DNA of 51,604 bases from contig JABWCE010000018.1 in NCBI GenBank assembly GCA_013359235.1, positions 1 through 51,604 of the forward strand, read 5' to 3'. The notes under the pieces are model-generated. The model had not been told where the DNA came from and ran no database searches. It saw only the letters and a program-made list of their open reading frames with translations. Positions 8,349-16,661 of this stretch are shown in pieces (within the stretch, counting starts at the first letter, position 1; each line of letters begins with the position of its first letter). The DNA is from Bacteroidota bacterium. Lineage in GTDB: Bacteria; Bacteroidota; Bacteroidia; NS11-12g; UBA9320. The position numbers and the translations under genes are program-made.

Positions 8349-8356
8349 TAATTTTG
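8349..8356 (+). promoter_or_regulatory. Candidate -7 box (TAATTTTG)
   Basis: An exact TAnnTTTG match, 19 bp before the response-regulator start codon. No clear -33 partner is visible. Confidence 0.4.
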
Positions 8357-8375
8357 AAAAATTTTAAATAAATTT

Positions 8376-9548
8376 ATGATTCCAAAAATTTTTATAGTTG
8401 ACGATAACCCAATGTATGCCGCTGCTATTGAAAACAGCCTAAAAGAATTTGATTACGAAGTAAAGGTATTTTATAATGGGGCTGATTTATTAAATCATTT
8501 AAACGAAAATCCAGATATTGTTACTCTTGATTATAACCTCCCTGATTTTACAGGTATGGATTTGCTTAAAAAAATCACAAAAAATTATTCTCAAATTTCA
8601 ACAATAATGCTTTCGGGGCAAGAAGATTTACAAACTGTTGTTGATACATATAATAATGGAGCAAAAAATTATATAATAAAAAACGACAATGCAATAGTAG
8701 AACTTAAAAATGCTATTAAAAATTTAGTTTCATCAATTAGCTTAAAACAAGAAGTTGAAGTTTTAAGAGAAGAAATAACAGACAGAAACAAATATTCAAA
8801 CATAGTTGGTGAAAGTTCGGCAATTTTTAAAGTTTTAAAATTAATTCAAAGAGTTGAAAAAACTGATTCATTAGTAATGATAACCGGTGATAGCGGCACT
8901 GGCAAAGAAGTAGTTGCAGAAGCTATACATATAAATTCATTGAGGCGAAAAAAACCTTTTGTAGCAGTAAACCTCGCTGCTATTCCAACTCATTTAATTG
9001 AAGATGAACTTTTTGGTCATGAAAAAGGAGCTTTTACAGGTGCTGTTTCAAAAAGAATAGGAAAATTTGAAGAAGCCGAAGGTGGTACAATATTTCTTGA
9101 TGAAATTGGAGAACTTGAAATATCACTTCAAACAAAACTTTTAAGAGTTTTACAAGAAAAAAATATAACGCGTTTAGGTAGTAACAAACTAATAAATCTG
9201 AATGTAAGAATAGTTACTGCTACCAACAAAAACCTAAGTGAACAAGTAAAATTAGGCAAATTCAGAGAAGACTTGTACTATCGTATTCAAGGCTTTTTGA
9301 TACATTTACCAAAACTGAGGGAAAGAGGAAATGATATTATTGTTTTAGCTAAACATTTTCTTAATTTATTTACACATAAACATAAAATTGCTCCTAAGCA
9401 GTTTGATGAAAGTGCAATAAATGCTATGCTTAAACACAATTGGCCCGGAAATGTTAGAGAATTAATTGCTTTTGTAGAACGCACTGCGCTTATGAGCGAT
9501 TCGAATATTATTACAAAAAATGATTTGATTTTTTCAGAGTCAATTTAA
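8376..9548 (+). CDS. Sigma-54-type response regulator lacking a DNA-binding domain
   Basis: A 390-residue protein. Residues 1-120 are a receiver domain with the acidic pair D9-D10, phospho-acceptor D52 (VTLDYNLPDFTGMD), S80 and K102. Residues about 140-375 are the AAA+ activator domain: Walker A GDSGTGKE (171-178), GAFTGA sigma-54 contact loop (218-223), Walker B GGTIFLDEIG (236-245) and NWPGNVREL near the end. The chain stops about 20 residues later (KNDLIFSESI) without the Fis-type helix-turn-helix usual in NtrC-class regulators (about 450 residues). It may act on sigma-54 without site-specific DNA binding, or through a partner. The natural sensor kinase is not in the window. Two T9SS genes follow downstream. 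Confidence 0.93.
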   Translation: MIPKIFIVDDNPMYAAAIENSLKEFDYEVKVFYNGADLLNHLNENPDIVTLDYNLPDFTGMDLLKKITKNYSQISTIMLSGQEDLQTVVDTYNNGAKNYIIKNDNAIVELKNAIKNLVSSISLKQEVEVLREEITDRNKYSNIVGESSAIFKVLKLIQRVEKTDSLVMITGDSGTGKEVVAEAIHINSLRRKKPFVAVNLAAIPTHLIEDELFGHEKGAFTGAVSKRIGKFEEAEGGTIFLDEIGELEISLQTKLLRVLQEKNITRLGSNKLINLNVRIVTATNKNLSEQVKLGKFREDLYYRIQGFLIHLPKLRERGNDIIVLAKHFLNLFTHKHKIAPKQFDESAINAMLKHNWPGNVRELIAFVERTALMSDSNIITKNDLIFSESI

Positions 9549-9549
9549 G

Positions 9550-9580
9550 TTTGTATTATTAAATAATATATTTATATTTG
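9550..9580 (+). promoter_or_regulatory. Promoter TTTG-N19-TATATTTG
   Basis: TTTG (9550-9553) and TATATTTG (9573-9580) are separated by exactly 19 bp, an ideal Bacteroidota housekeeping-sigma promoter. It lies directly after the regulator's stop codon and 32 bp before the first twin T9SS gene. Confidence 0.75.
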
Positions 9581-9612
9581 CCAACTGAGAAAAATATTAA
9601 TTTTAAAAAATT

Positions 9613-10689
9613 ATGAAACAAAATATTGAACCAAATGTAAAGCCCGAGCAAAAATTATTGAGAATTGTTTTAATATCTTCAATAATTGTTATACTTTTAG
9701 GTGGGCTATTTTTTCTAATCTCAAATTTATTGCCTTCCAAAAAAAGTTTGGCAGGAACAACCCCCAATGTTTATGATTGCAATGGCAATATTTCATCAAA
9801 AGAAGTTGCTAAAGTTTTTGACGCTTGTGTAGATGGTGATACTTTGAAAGTAACTAAAGAATTGGTAGTAGAAAGCAGCAATAAGGCTTTATACAAAAAA
9901 AATATTATCTTTTTAATTGACGGTTGTGAAATGAGATGGGAAGGTGATTATTTATTATATATAGGTAAAGATTGCAAAATACTTTTGAAAGATGGAGGAA
10001 AACTTACAACACTTAAAAATAAAACATTTTCAAAAGCTATTGTTTACTTTAATCGTGAACCATTAGTTTCTTTTGATGGTAAAAATGGAAAATTTAGTTT
10101 TGATGATGTAAACAAATATGGGGGAATAAGCATGTCCGGGCTTGTTGCTTTGCCTGTAAAACTGATAAGTTTTAATGCAAAATTTGAAAATGAGACAGTA
10201 AATTTAGAATGGGCTACAGCCACAGAAATAAACAACAGTCATTTTGAAGTACAACGAAGTGTAAATAAAGTTGATTGGACTGTTTTGGATAGTGTTAAAG
10301 GTAATGGCAATTCAAACACAATTAAAAAATATAGCTATTCTGACAAAATTGGCAAATTGACCGGTGAAATATATTACAGGTTAAAACAAGTGGATTTTGA
10401 CGGAAAAAGCGAATTTAGCAATATACGTGTCGTTTCATTAAATAATACAAAAATTAATATAGGCAAAGTTTATCCTAATCCAGCAAATGATATAATAAAA
10501 GTAAATATAAATACCGAAGGCGAATACGATATTGTTTTGCAAGATATAAATGGAAAAGAAATTTTAAGAAGCAATGGCAACAGTAGTGTTGAAACTATAA
10601 ATGTTTCAGAAATACCAGCCGGAATATACTTCGTCAAAATACAAAGTAATGTTGTAAACGAAAGCCATAGAATTGTAATCAAGCATTGA
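9613..10689 (+). CDS. Membrane/secreted T9SS sorting-domain protein, twin copy 1
   Basis: A 358-residue protein. A charged N-terminus of about 17 residues precedes a strong hydrophobic segment (about 20-42, IVLISSIIVILLGGLFFLIS). This is either a long signal peptide or a membrane anchor. Residues about 55-175 resemble a small beta-helix head of unknown function (for example KNIIFLIDGCEMRWEGDYLL). Residues about 180-280 are the linker domain common in Bacteroidota T9SS proteins (LPVKLISFNAKFENETVNLE, ATEINNSHFEVQRS). Residues about 288-358 are the sorting domain (KVYPNPANDIIKVNI ... GIYFVKIQS). It is closely similar to the next gene. It has its own well-formed promoter. Confidence 0.88.
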   Translation: MKQNIEPNVKPEQKLLRIVLISSIIVILLGGLFFLISNLLPSKKSLAGTTPNVYDCNGNISSKEVAKVFDACVDGDTLKVTKELVVESSNKALYKKNIIFLIDGCEMRWEGDYLLYIGKDCKILLKDGGKLTTLKNKTFSKAIVYFNREPLVSFDGKNGKFSFDDVNKYGGISMSGLVALPVKLISFNAKFENETVNLEWATATEINNSHFEVQRSVNKVDWTVLDSVKGNGNSNTIKKYSYSDKIGKLTGEIYYRLKQVDFDGKSEFSNIRVVSLNNTKINIGKVYPNPANDIIKVNINTEGEYDIVLQDINGKEILRSNGNSSVETINVSEIPAGIYFVKIQSNVVNESHRIVIKH

Positions 10690-10762
10690 TTTGTTCCATT
10701 TGTTGTTTATTTTATTGAACACTTGTGATATCTGATGTTAAATATTAATTTATATATTTATA

Positions 10763-10770
10763 TATATTTG
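10763..10770 (+). promoter_or_regulatory. Candidate -7 box (TATATTTG)
   Basis: An exact TAnnTTTG match 24 bp upstream of twin copy 2. The 105-bp spacer may therefore carry a separate promoter for this copy. No good -33 box is seen. Confidence 0.45.
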
Positions 10771-10794
10771 TTCTAATATTTAATAAATACTACT

Positions 10795-11871
10795 ATGGAA
10801 TTATATAATGAACCAAACGTAAAGCCTGAACATAAACTATTAAAATTAGTAATTGTTTCATCAATTATTGTCATTTTGCTTGGTGGAATTTTCTTTCTAA
10901 TTTCAAATCTTTTACCTTCTAAAAAAAGCGCTGCACATTCAAGTCCCAAAGTTCATTATTGTAAAGGTTCGATAATGTCAAGCACAAACAAAAAAGTTTT
11001 TTCAAGTTGTGTAAATGGAGATACCATTAAAGTTACTCAAGGATTAAATATTAATCAAGGCTGCGATAAATTAAAAGATAAAGATATATTATTTTTAATT
11101 GATGGTTGTGAAGCAAAATGGAATGGTAATTATTCGTTTTATGTGGGAAAAGGGGGTAAAGTATTTCTGAAAAACGGAGGAAAACTTACAGTAAAATCAG
11201 GTAGCTGCAATTCAAATGCAGCAATATATTTTGGCACAACAAAATTTGTAACTTGTGATGGTCAAACTGCAAGTTTTAGTTTCGACCAGGTTAATAATTA
11301 TGGAGGAGTTAGCTTTGCAGGTTTAACTGTATTGCCTGTAAAACTTATAAGTTTCACAGCTAAATATAATAAAGAAATAGTAAATCTTGAATGGGCTACA
11401 GCTTCAGAAGTGAATAACAGCCATTTTGAAGTACAACGCAGTTTGAATAAATCTGATTGGACAGTAGTTGGTACTGTGAAAGGAAATGGAAATTCAAGTT
11501 CAATAATTAAATACAGTTTTGATGACAAAGTGGGCAAAATGACTGGTGAAATTTATTACAGGTTGAAACAGGTTGATTTTGATGGGAAAAATGAACTTAG
11601 TAATGTTAGAGTTGTATCATTAAACAACACTAAAATTAATATTGGAAAAGTATATCCAAACCCTGCAAATGATATAGTGAAAGTAAATATCAATACCGAT
11701 GGCGATTACAACATTATTTTGCAAGACATAAACGGTAAAGAACTTTTAAAACAGGAAGGAAGCAGCAGTATAGAAACAATAAATGTATCAGAATTTCCTG
11801 CAGGAATTTATTTTGTAAAAATACAGAATGACGAAATAAACGAAAGTCACAGAATATTAATTCGCCATTAA
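10795..11871 (+). CDS. Membrane/secreted T9SS sorting-domain protein, twin copy 2
   Basis: A 358-residue paralog of the preceding gene with identical length and layout: the NVKPE start, the hydrophobic segment (IVSSIIVILLGGIFFLISNL), a beta-helix-like head, the LPVKLISFTAKYN linker and the KVYPNPANDIVKVNI sorting domain. The linker and sorting domain are nearly the same in the two copies. The head region (about residues 45-165) is much more divergent, which suggests tandem duplication followed by change in the exposed part. Its stop codon overlaps the stop of the convergent aminotransferase gene. Confidence 0.88.
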   Translation: MELYNEPNVKPEHKLLKLVIVSSIIVILLGGIFFLISNLLPSKKSAAHSSPKVHYCKGSIMSSTNKKVFSSCVNGDTIKVTQGLNINQGCDKLKDKDILFLIDGCEAKWNGNYSFYVGKGGKVFLKNGGKLTVKSGSCNSNAAIYFGTTKFVTCDGQTASFSFDQVNNYGGVSFAGLTVLPVKLISFTAKYNKEIVNLEWATASEVNNSHFEVQRSLNKSDWTVVGTVKGNGNSSSIIKYSFDDKVGKMTGEIYYRLKQVDFDGKNELSNVRVVSLNNTKINIGKVYPNPANDIVKVNINTDGDYNIILQDINGKELLKQEGSSSIETINVSEFPAGIYFVKIQNDEINESHRILIRH

Positions 11872-13157
11872 AAACTCAAAGTTTTCAAAGCATTTTTTAT
11901 ATTAAGCAATATTGGCTCAATATCAGATGAAGGGCATGTTCCTACTGATAGTCTAAACCAATCATGATTATTAGCACCAAAAGCCGAAAAGGGAACTAAT
12001 CCAACCCCTGCTGTATTAATTAAAAATTCTGAAATATCTTTGCCAGTTTCAAGTATAAATCCATCATCCGTTTGAAATCCTTTTAATTGAAGTTTTACAG
12101 TTAAATAAATTGCTCCTTCAGGGGCTACACTATCTACTGGGAATCCTTCATTTTTCAATTGTTGAAAACCCATGTGAAATTTTAATAACCTAAATTGCAC
12201 TCTTTCATTCATTTTGCTTATATAACTTGATACAGCTTCGTGATTTGAAAGATATTTTGCAGCAGCAATTTGCTCAGGTTTTGGTGCCCATGCTCCTATA
12301 TGAGTGAGAATTGCTTTCATTTTTGAAATAATTTCTGCTGGTCCCGAAGCCCAGCCAACTCTTACTCCTGTAGCAGCAAATGCTTTTGACATACCGTCAA
12401 TAAAAATGGTATAATTTTTCATTTCTGGTCTAAGTGTAACCGGATTGTGATGTTTAGTTTCGCCAAAAGTTAAAGCCCAATAAATCTGGTCGTACATAAG
12501 GTATAATGGTTTTTTATCACTACCCCTTCTATTGTTTTCTTCCAAAATCAAATCACAAATTTCTTCAAGTTCGTCTTTATCAAACATAGTGCCTGTAGGG
12601 TTTAGTGGCGAACAAAGTGCCAATAGAGTAGCATCCTTTAAATATGGCTCTAGTTCAGAAGCCAGAGGCATAAATTTATTTTCAGCTTTTGTTTCAATTT
12701 CAATAACTTGTGCATGACTAAGATAAGAATAATGATTATTGTTCCATGATGGAACTGGATAAATTATTTTATCATCTTTGTCAATTAAAGTTTGATACAT
12801 ACTAAAAATCAAAGGCCTGGCACCTGCCGAAATTAATATTTCATCAGCATTGTATTGTAATTTTCCGAATTTGGCAAGATAACCCGAAACGGCATTTCTT
12901 AAATCATAAACACCACTTGCATCAGGATAATTAGTTTCGTTGAGGCGGTATGCTTTAATTATTTCTTCGCGAAATTCTGAAGGAATCGGAAATAGGTTCG
13001 AATCAAAATCTCCAATTGTAAGATTGTAAATTTTTTCACCTTTCGATATTTTGTCTTTTATTTCGCCTGCAAGCTTGATAATTTCAGAACCTATGAGGTT
13101 TTGAGCTGTTTTTGAAACAATGTTCGTTTTGTTTTTTACTATAATTTCCGAAGGCAT
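11868..13157 (-). CDS. PLP-dependent class I/II aminotransferase
   Basis: A 429-residue fold-type I aminotransferase. It shows NLTIGDFDSNLFPIP at the N-terminus, LCSPLNPTGTMFDKDEL near residue 185 (the NPTG substrate/cofactor segment), a D-Q-Y segment in LMYDQIYWAL, and the Schiff-base lysine in DGMSKAFAATGVRVGW near residue 260. It resembles aspartate/aromatic aminotransferases of the AspC/PatA type. The exact amino-acid substrate cannot be set. It is a single gene, with an exact -7 box 20 bp upstream and a stop codon overlapping that of the facing gene. Confidence 0.93.
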   Translation of the reverse strand: MPSEIIVKNKTNIVSKTAQNLIGSEIIKLAGEIKDKISKGEKIYNLTIGDFDSNLFPIPSEFREEIIKAYRLNETNYPDASGVYDLRNAVSGYLAKFGKLQYNADEILISAGARPLIFSMYQTLIDKDDKIIYPVPSWNNNHYSYLSHAQVIEIETKAENKFMPLASELEPYLKDATLLALCSPLNPTGTMFDKDELEEICDLILEENNRRGSDKKPLYLMYDQIYWALTFGETKHHNPVTLRPEMKNYTIFIDGMSKAFAATGVRVGWASGPAEIISKMKAILTHIGAWAPKPEQIAAAKYLSNHEAVSSYISKMNERVQFRLLKFHMGFQQLKNEGFPVDSVAPEGAIYLTVKLQLKGFQTDDGFILETGKDISEFLINTAGVGLVPFSAFGANNHDWFRLSVGTCPSSDIEPILLNIKNALKTLSF

Positions 13158-13176
13158 TATCAGAATTTTTGTGGCA

Positions 13177-13184
13177 CAAATTTA
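13177..13184 (-). promoter_or_regulatory. Candidate -7 box (TAAATTTG, minus strand)
   Basis: The minus strand reads TAAATTTG, an exact TAnnTTTG match, 19-20 bp before the aminotransferase ATG. No clear -33 box. Confidence 0.4.
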
Positions 13185-13260
13185 ATAATAATTCTCAATT
13201 TTAAAAATTTTCTCATTTTTTTTTGAATTTCTATTATTGAATTTTTCAAATACATTTACC

Positions 13261-14928
13261 TTATAGCCCTGCAACGGCTTTGTTTTTGGGATATGTAATT
13301 TCATAAGTAAATTTAATTTTTTTCTGTTCTTTTGATTTCAATTTAATATTCCATTTTAGCATTCCTGTATTATTATCATAAATTGCTTCATCGGCTTCGA
13401 GAAGTTCAACTTTTATTTCATTTGTACCTTTCACAACAGGAATTTGGTCTTCTACCGATATTTCAATCGGCACATTTTTAGTATTTCTTACCATAATCTC
13501 TATTGTTCTAGTTTCTATTTTATCGTCATTCAAATATTTTATTTTAGTTTTTTCTTTAACTTTCTTTCTTGATACAGTTATTGTTTTATCTCTTCCAAGG
13601 TCAATATCAAGTGTATCTAATGTAGTTGAAGCACTTAAATATGTTTCGCCTACATAACCGTTATCAAAATAAACTCTGGCTACACCTGGTATTATTTTCA
13701 TTTCTTCCCAACCTGTAATTTGAGCTAACAAAAAGGCATCTGTACATATTTTTGGAACAGTTGCGAATTTTAAATTCATATCTATTTCATGTTGATTTAT
13801 CATCACTTTATGCTGTTTTGCATCACAGTTAATTGTATATTTCATATTTATTTCATATTCGGTTCTTATTAGATTTTCGGTGATTGCAATATATTCTGTA
13901 AGATATTTTTCATCCATATCTTCATTTTTATCATTATATTCTCCAGCAATTGCATCATCTTTTGATGTTGAAATGCTTTTGGGCGTTGAACTTATATTAA
14001 TTCTTGCATTTGATTTTGATTTTTCTCTTAAATATTGATTGAAACTTAAAAACCAAGGATTTAATATCGGTTTCAAATTATTTTCTGAGGGATTTGATGT
14101 ACTTAATGTTAAATTTACATTTTCCCATGATATACCTGTATTTTGAGTTAATGATGCAAAATATTTCAAGTTTATTTTACCCGAATTTGATGATGCTTGC
14201 AAATCGTATTGTGGTATCCAGCTTGCCTGATTTACAAAGTAATTAAATGAAATCTGAGAGTTTGAACTTGTTTCAGCAAAAACATTTACTATTACTTGAT
14301 TTACTGTTTTGGCATTGTTTATTAAGTTTTGTCCGGAACTCAATAATTGCAAATCGGTATAACGCTGATTTAATTGATTTTGCCTTTTTATAAGTTTATT
14401 TTTAGATTTTTCAAGTTTTAGATTTTGTTCATAAATTGAATTTAATCTTTCACGAAGCAAAGCAAGTCCATCTCTAAGCAAAGGCAATGAATCGCGTAAT
14501 TGTTGTCCTTTCATAATTCTGTTGTTTAAAAGCATATTTTTTTCGGTTTCGAGTACATAAAATTTGTTTTTTATATCCTGCAAATCAAAATTTATATCTT
14601 CAATACTGTCTAATACTGCCTGTATTTCTCTGTCATATTTTTTTGTAACCTTTGGTTTGTCTTTGTAAACAAGTTGATGCCTTATCTCGGTAATTACCCC
14701 GTTTTTGCATGATGCTTGTAAGGTATTTTCATAAATATATGGCGAAATGTTTTCAAAAATAAATTCATTGTTTCCTGTGTTTAGCGTAATGTTTTCAGTG
14801 TAGTAAAGATGTGCTCCACTTACATAAACTGTAACTTTCTGAAGTTTTGCAATTGTTGGCTTCGAATTTTCTGCACTTAATCCTATGATTAAAAAGAATG
14901 AGGCGATTGTTAAAAAAATGTGTTTCAT
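13261..14928 (-). CDS. Secreted DUF4139/DUF4140 (MuiA-like) protein
   Basis: A 555-residue protein. Residues 1-19 are a signal peptide (FLTIASFFLIIGLSAE). Residues about 25-120 fit the DUF4140 N-terminal region (KLQKVTVYVSGAHLYYTENI). A coiled coil at about 90-190 is rich in Leu/Lys/Glu. From about 210 the DUF4139 beta-rich domain begins (SFNYFVNQASWIPQYDLQAS) and runs to the C-terminus with TYPKNKAVAGL at the end. Homologs are annotated 'mucoidy inhibitor MuiA family', but function is not established. It acts in the periplasm or at the outer membrane. It is divergent from the ECF sigma gene, 77 bp apart. Confidence 0.88.
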   Translation of the reverse strand: MKHIFLTIASFFLIIGLSAENSKPTIAKLQKVTVYVSGAHLYYTENITLNTGNNEFIFENISPYIYENTLQASCKNGVITEIRHQLVYKDKPKVTKKYDREIQAVLDSIEDINFDLQDIKNKFYVLETEKNMLLNNRIMKGQQLRDSLPLLRDGLALLRERLNSIYEQNLKLEKSKNKLIKRQNQLNQRYTDLQLLSSGQNLINNAKTVNQVIVNVFAETSSNSQISFNYFVNQASWIPQYDLQASSNSGKINLKYFASLTQNTGISWENVNLTLSTSNPSENNLKPILNPWFLSFNQYLREKSKSNARINISSTPKSISTSKDDAIAGEYNDKNEDMDEKYLTEYIAITENLIRTEYEINMKYTINCDAKQHKVMINQHEIDMNLKFATVPKICTDAFLLAQITGWEEMKIIPGVARVYFDNGYVGETYLSASTTLDTLDIDLGRDKTITVSRKKVKEKTKIKYLNDDKIETRTIEIMVRNTKNVPIEISVEDQIPVVKGTNEIKVELLEADEAIYDNNTGMLKWNIKLKSKEQKKIKFTYEITYPKNKAVAGL

Positions 14929-15005
14929 GACTTTTTATATTATTAATTTGAACTTTTATAGCCATTTGATGATTAATTAAAATTTATTCCATAAAAAAAA
15001 ATCGA

Positions 15006-15620
15006 GTGCTGAAAAATTTTTCTGATATAAATGATGAAAATCTGGTAAAAATGTACCGAGAAAGCGGTAAAATGATTTATGCAGGCGAACTTTTCAAAAG
15101 ACATTTGATAATGAGTTACTCTATAAGCTACAAATACCTGAAAGATGTTGCTGAGGCACAAGATGCGGTGATGAATGTTTTCGAAAAAATTCTTACAGAT
15201 TTGAAAAAGTTTGAAATTTTAAATTTCAAAAGCTGGCTTCATTCTGTAATCAGAAACCATTGCTTGATGTTGCTACGCAAAAAAAATATAAATCCTGTTT
15301 CTGAAAGTTTTGATACGAGTGATGAAAATAAAATTATGAAATTAGACAAATATTTGCATCAACCTGTTGAAGTTTTATTAAAAGAAAAAAAACTTGAAAT
15401 GGTTGAAGAAGCAATAAATATGCTTAATAGCAAACAAAAAATCTGTATAGATTTGTTTTATTTAAAAGGTAAAAGCTATGAAGAAATTTGTGAATTTACA
15501 GGTTTTACAAATAATGAAGTTAAAAGTTTTATTCAAAACGGCAAAAGAAATTTGAAGATAATTTTGACCGAAAAAGGTATTGATTTGATGATAATAATAT
15601 GGCTTACAGCAATTGTATAG
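15006..15620 (+). CDS. ECF-type RNA polymerase sigma factor
   Basis: A 204-residue sigma-70-family protein. Residues about 25-95 contain region 2 (YSISYKYLKDVAEAQDAVMN, then VFEKI and FKSWLHSVIRNHC). Residues about 135-190 contain region 4 (LNSKQKICIDLFYLKGKSYE, EICEFTGFTNNEVKSFI). The start is GTG at 15006. An internal ATG at 15051 would remove 15 residues and is less likely given the upstream sequence. The end overlaps the anti-sigma-like gene by 22 bp, the usual arrangement for a coupled pair. Target genes cannot be read from this window. Confidence 0.92.
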   Translation: MLKNFSDINDENLVKMYRESGKMIYAGELFKRHLIMSYSISYKYLKDVAEAQDAVMNVFEKILTDLKKFEILNFKSWLHSVIRNHCLMLLRKKNINPVSESFDTSDENKIMKLDKYLHQPVEVLLKEKKLEMVEEAINMLNSKQKICIDLFYLKGKSYEEICEFTGFTNNEVKSFIQNGKRNLKIILTEKGIDLMIIIWLTAIV

Positions 15621-16615
15621 ATAATAAGTTGTGGTTAGATTATTCGCAGCAAAAGCTCGAAAAGACTGAGCTTGACAAGATTTTATTACATACCAAAAAT
15701 TGTGAATTATGCAATGAAATAAAACAAGGTATTGATTTGATGAAAAATAATTCATCGTTAAATTCATCTTTGGAAATTTTAAGTTCGAAAATTGATAATA
15801 GAATAAATCAAAAATCTAAATCAATTTTATTTTTCAGATATACATCGGCAGCGGCCGTATTTATTGCTATTGTAGGAATAGCATGGTTTTTTTCTAATAA
15901 AACCAAGCCTGAAGTTGTAATTGAAGAAATTAATAAAACTATTAAAAAAGAAAGTAATATTTCAAAAATTGATTCTTCATCCAATTTTACAATAAATGTA
16001 GAAAACAAAAAGAAAATTATAGAAAATTATGATACCAAACTAAACGAAACACCAGAATTTGTTGACACTTCAGGTTTGATAAAATCGGAAGATGCAAATT
16101 TGAAGTTAAACAATATTGCAATTGCTGAAGATAATAACGGAGCAAATGAAACAGATGATGAAAGCAATGAAAATTTAGAAAGAAATGAATCAAAAAACTT
16201 GAATGAAACAGAATCGGTGCAGCCTGCAACTACTGAAAATATCAAAGAAAGCAAAAGAAGAAAAGCCAAGGGCAAAAAAACTCTTCCATCAAATAAATTT
16301 TACAAAAATGTAGAACCTACGTCAACTGACGATTATTTAGATAAAAATATTTATAATTATTCCATAGATTCAATAAGTTTTTACAAAGCTTTAAATTTTT
16401 ACAATAACCAAAAATACGATTCTTGTAATTTTATAATAAAATCAATAGAAGTATTGAAAGAATCTCCATTTTTTGAAGATTTTTTATTATTACAAGCAAA
16501 AACCTTGATTAAACTAGAAAGAAAAAGTGAGGCTGAATTTGTTTTAAAAGAAATAATAAATTTACATGGCAAGCATTTTCGTAGTGCAAAAAAACTATTG
16601 AAATCAATAAATTAA
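15599..16615 (+). CDS. Membrane anti-sigma-like protein with zinc-finger motif
   Basis: A 338-residue protein. The N-terminal cytoplasmic part has H31-x3-C35-x2-C38, the zinc-binding anti-sigma motif. A transmembrane segment lies at about 77-99 (YTSAAAVFIAIVGIAWFFSN). Residues about 100-240 form a low-complexity, acidic and Asn-rich periplasmic linker ending in a Lys/Arg cluster. Residues about 255-338 look like two or three TPR-type helical hairpins (YKALNFYNNQKYDSCNFIIK). It very likely holds the partner sigma factor at the membrane and releases it on an envelope signal. The TPR-like output end could be the sensor. The role is inferred from the motif and the overlap. Confidence 0.8.
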   Translation: MAYSNCIDNKLWLDYSQQKLEKTELDKILLHTKNCELCNEIKQGIDLMKNNSSLNSSLEILSSKIDNRINQKSKSILFFRYTSAAAVFIAIVGIAWFFSNKTKPEVVIEEINKTIKKESNISKIDSSSNFTINVENKKKIIENYDTKLNETPEFVDTSGLIKSEDANLKLNNIAIAEDNNGANETDDESNENLERNESKNLNETESVQPATTENIKESKRRKAKGKKTLPSNKFYKNVEPTSTDDYLDKNIYNYSIDSISFYKALNFYNNQKYDSCNFIIKSIEVLKESPFFEDFLLLQAKTLIKLERKSEAEFVLKEIINLHGKHFRSAKKLLKSIN

Positions 16616-16661
16616 TGTAAAATAGTTTTGAAATGCTATTTGATATTTAAAACCGAAAAAA

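Noticed and set aside
8170-8375. Repeated ttttaaa elements near 8175-8200 as operator sites
   Set aside because: The stretch is a simple AT-rich run common in this genome, with no inverted symmetry beyond chance.
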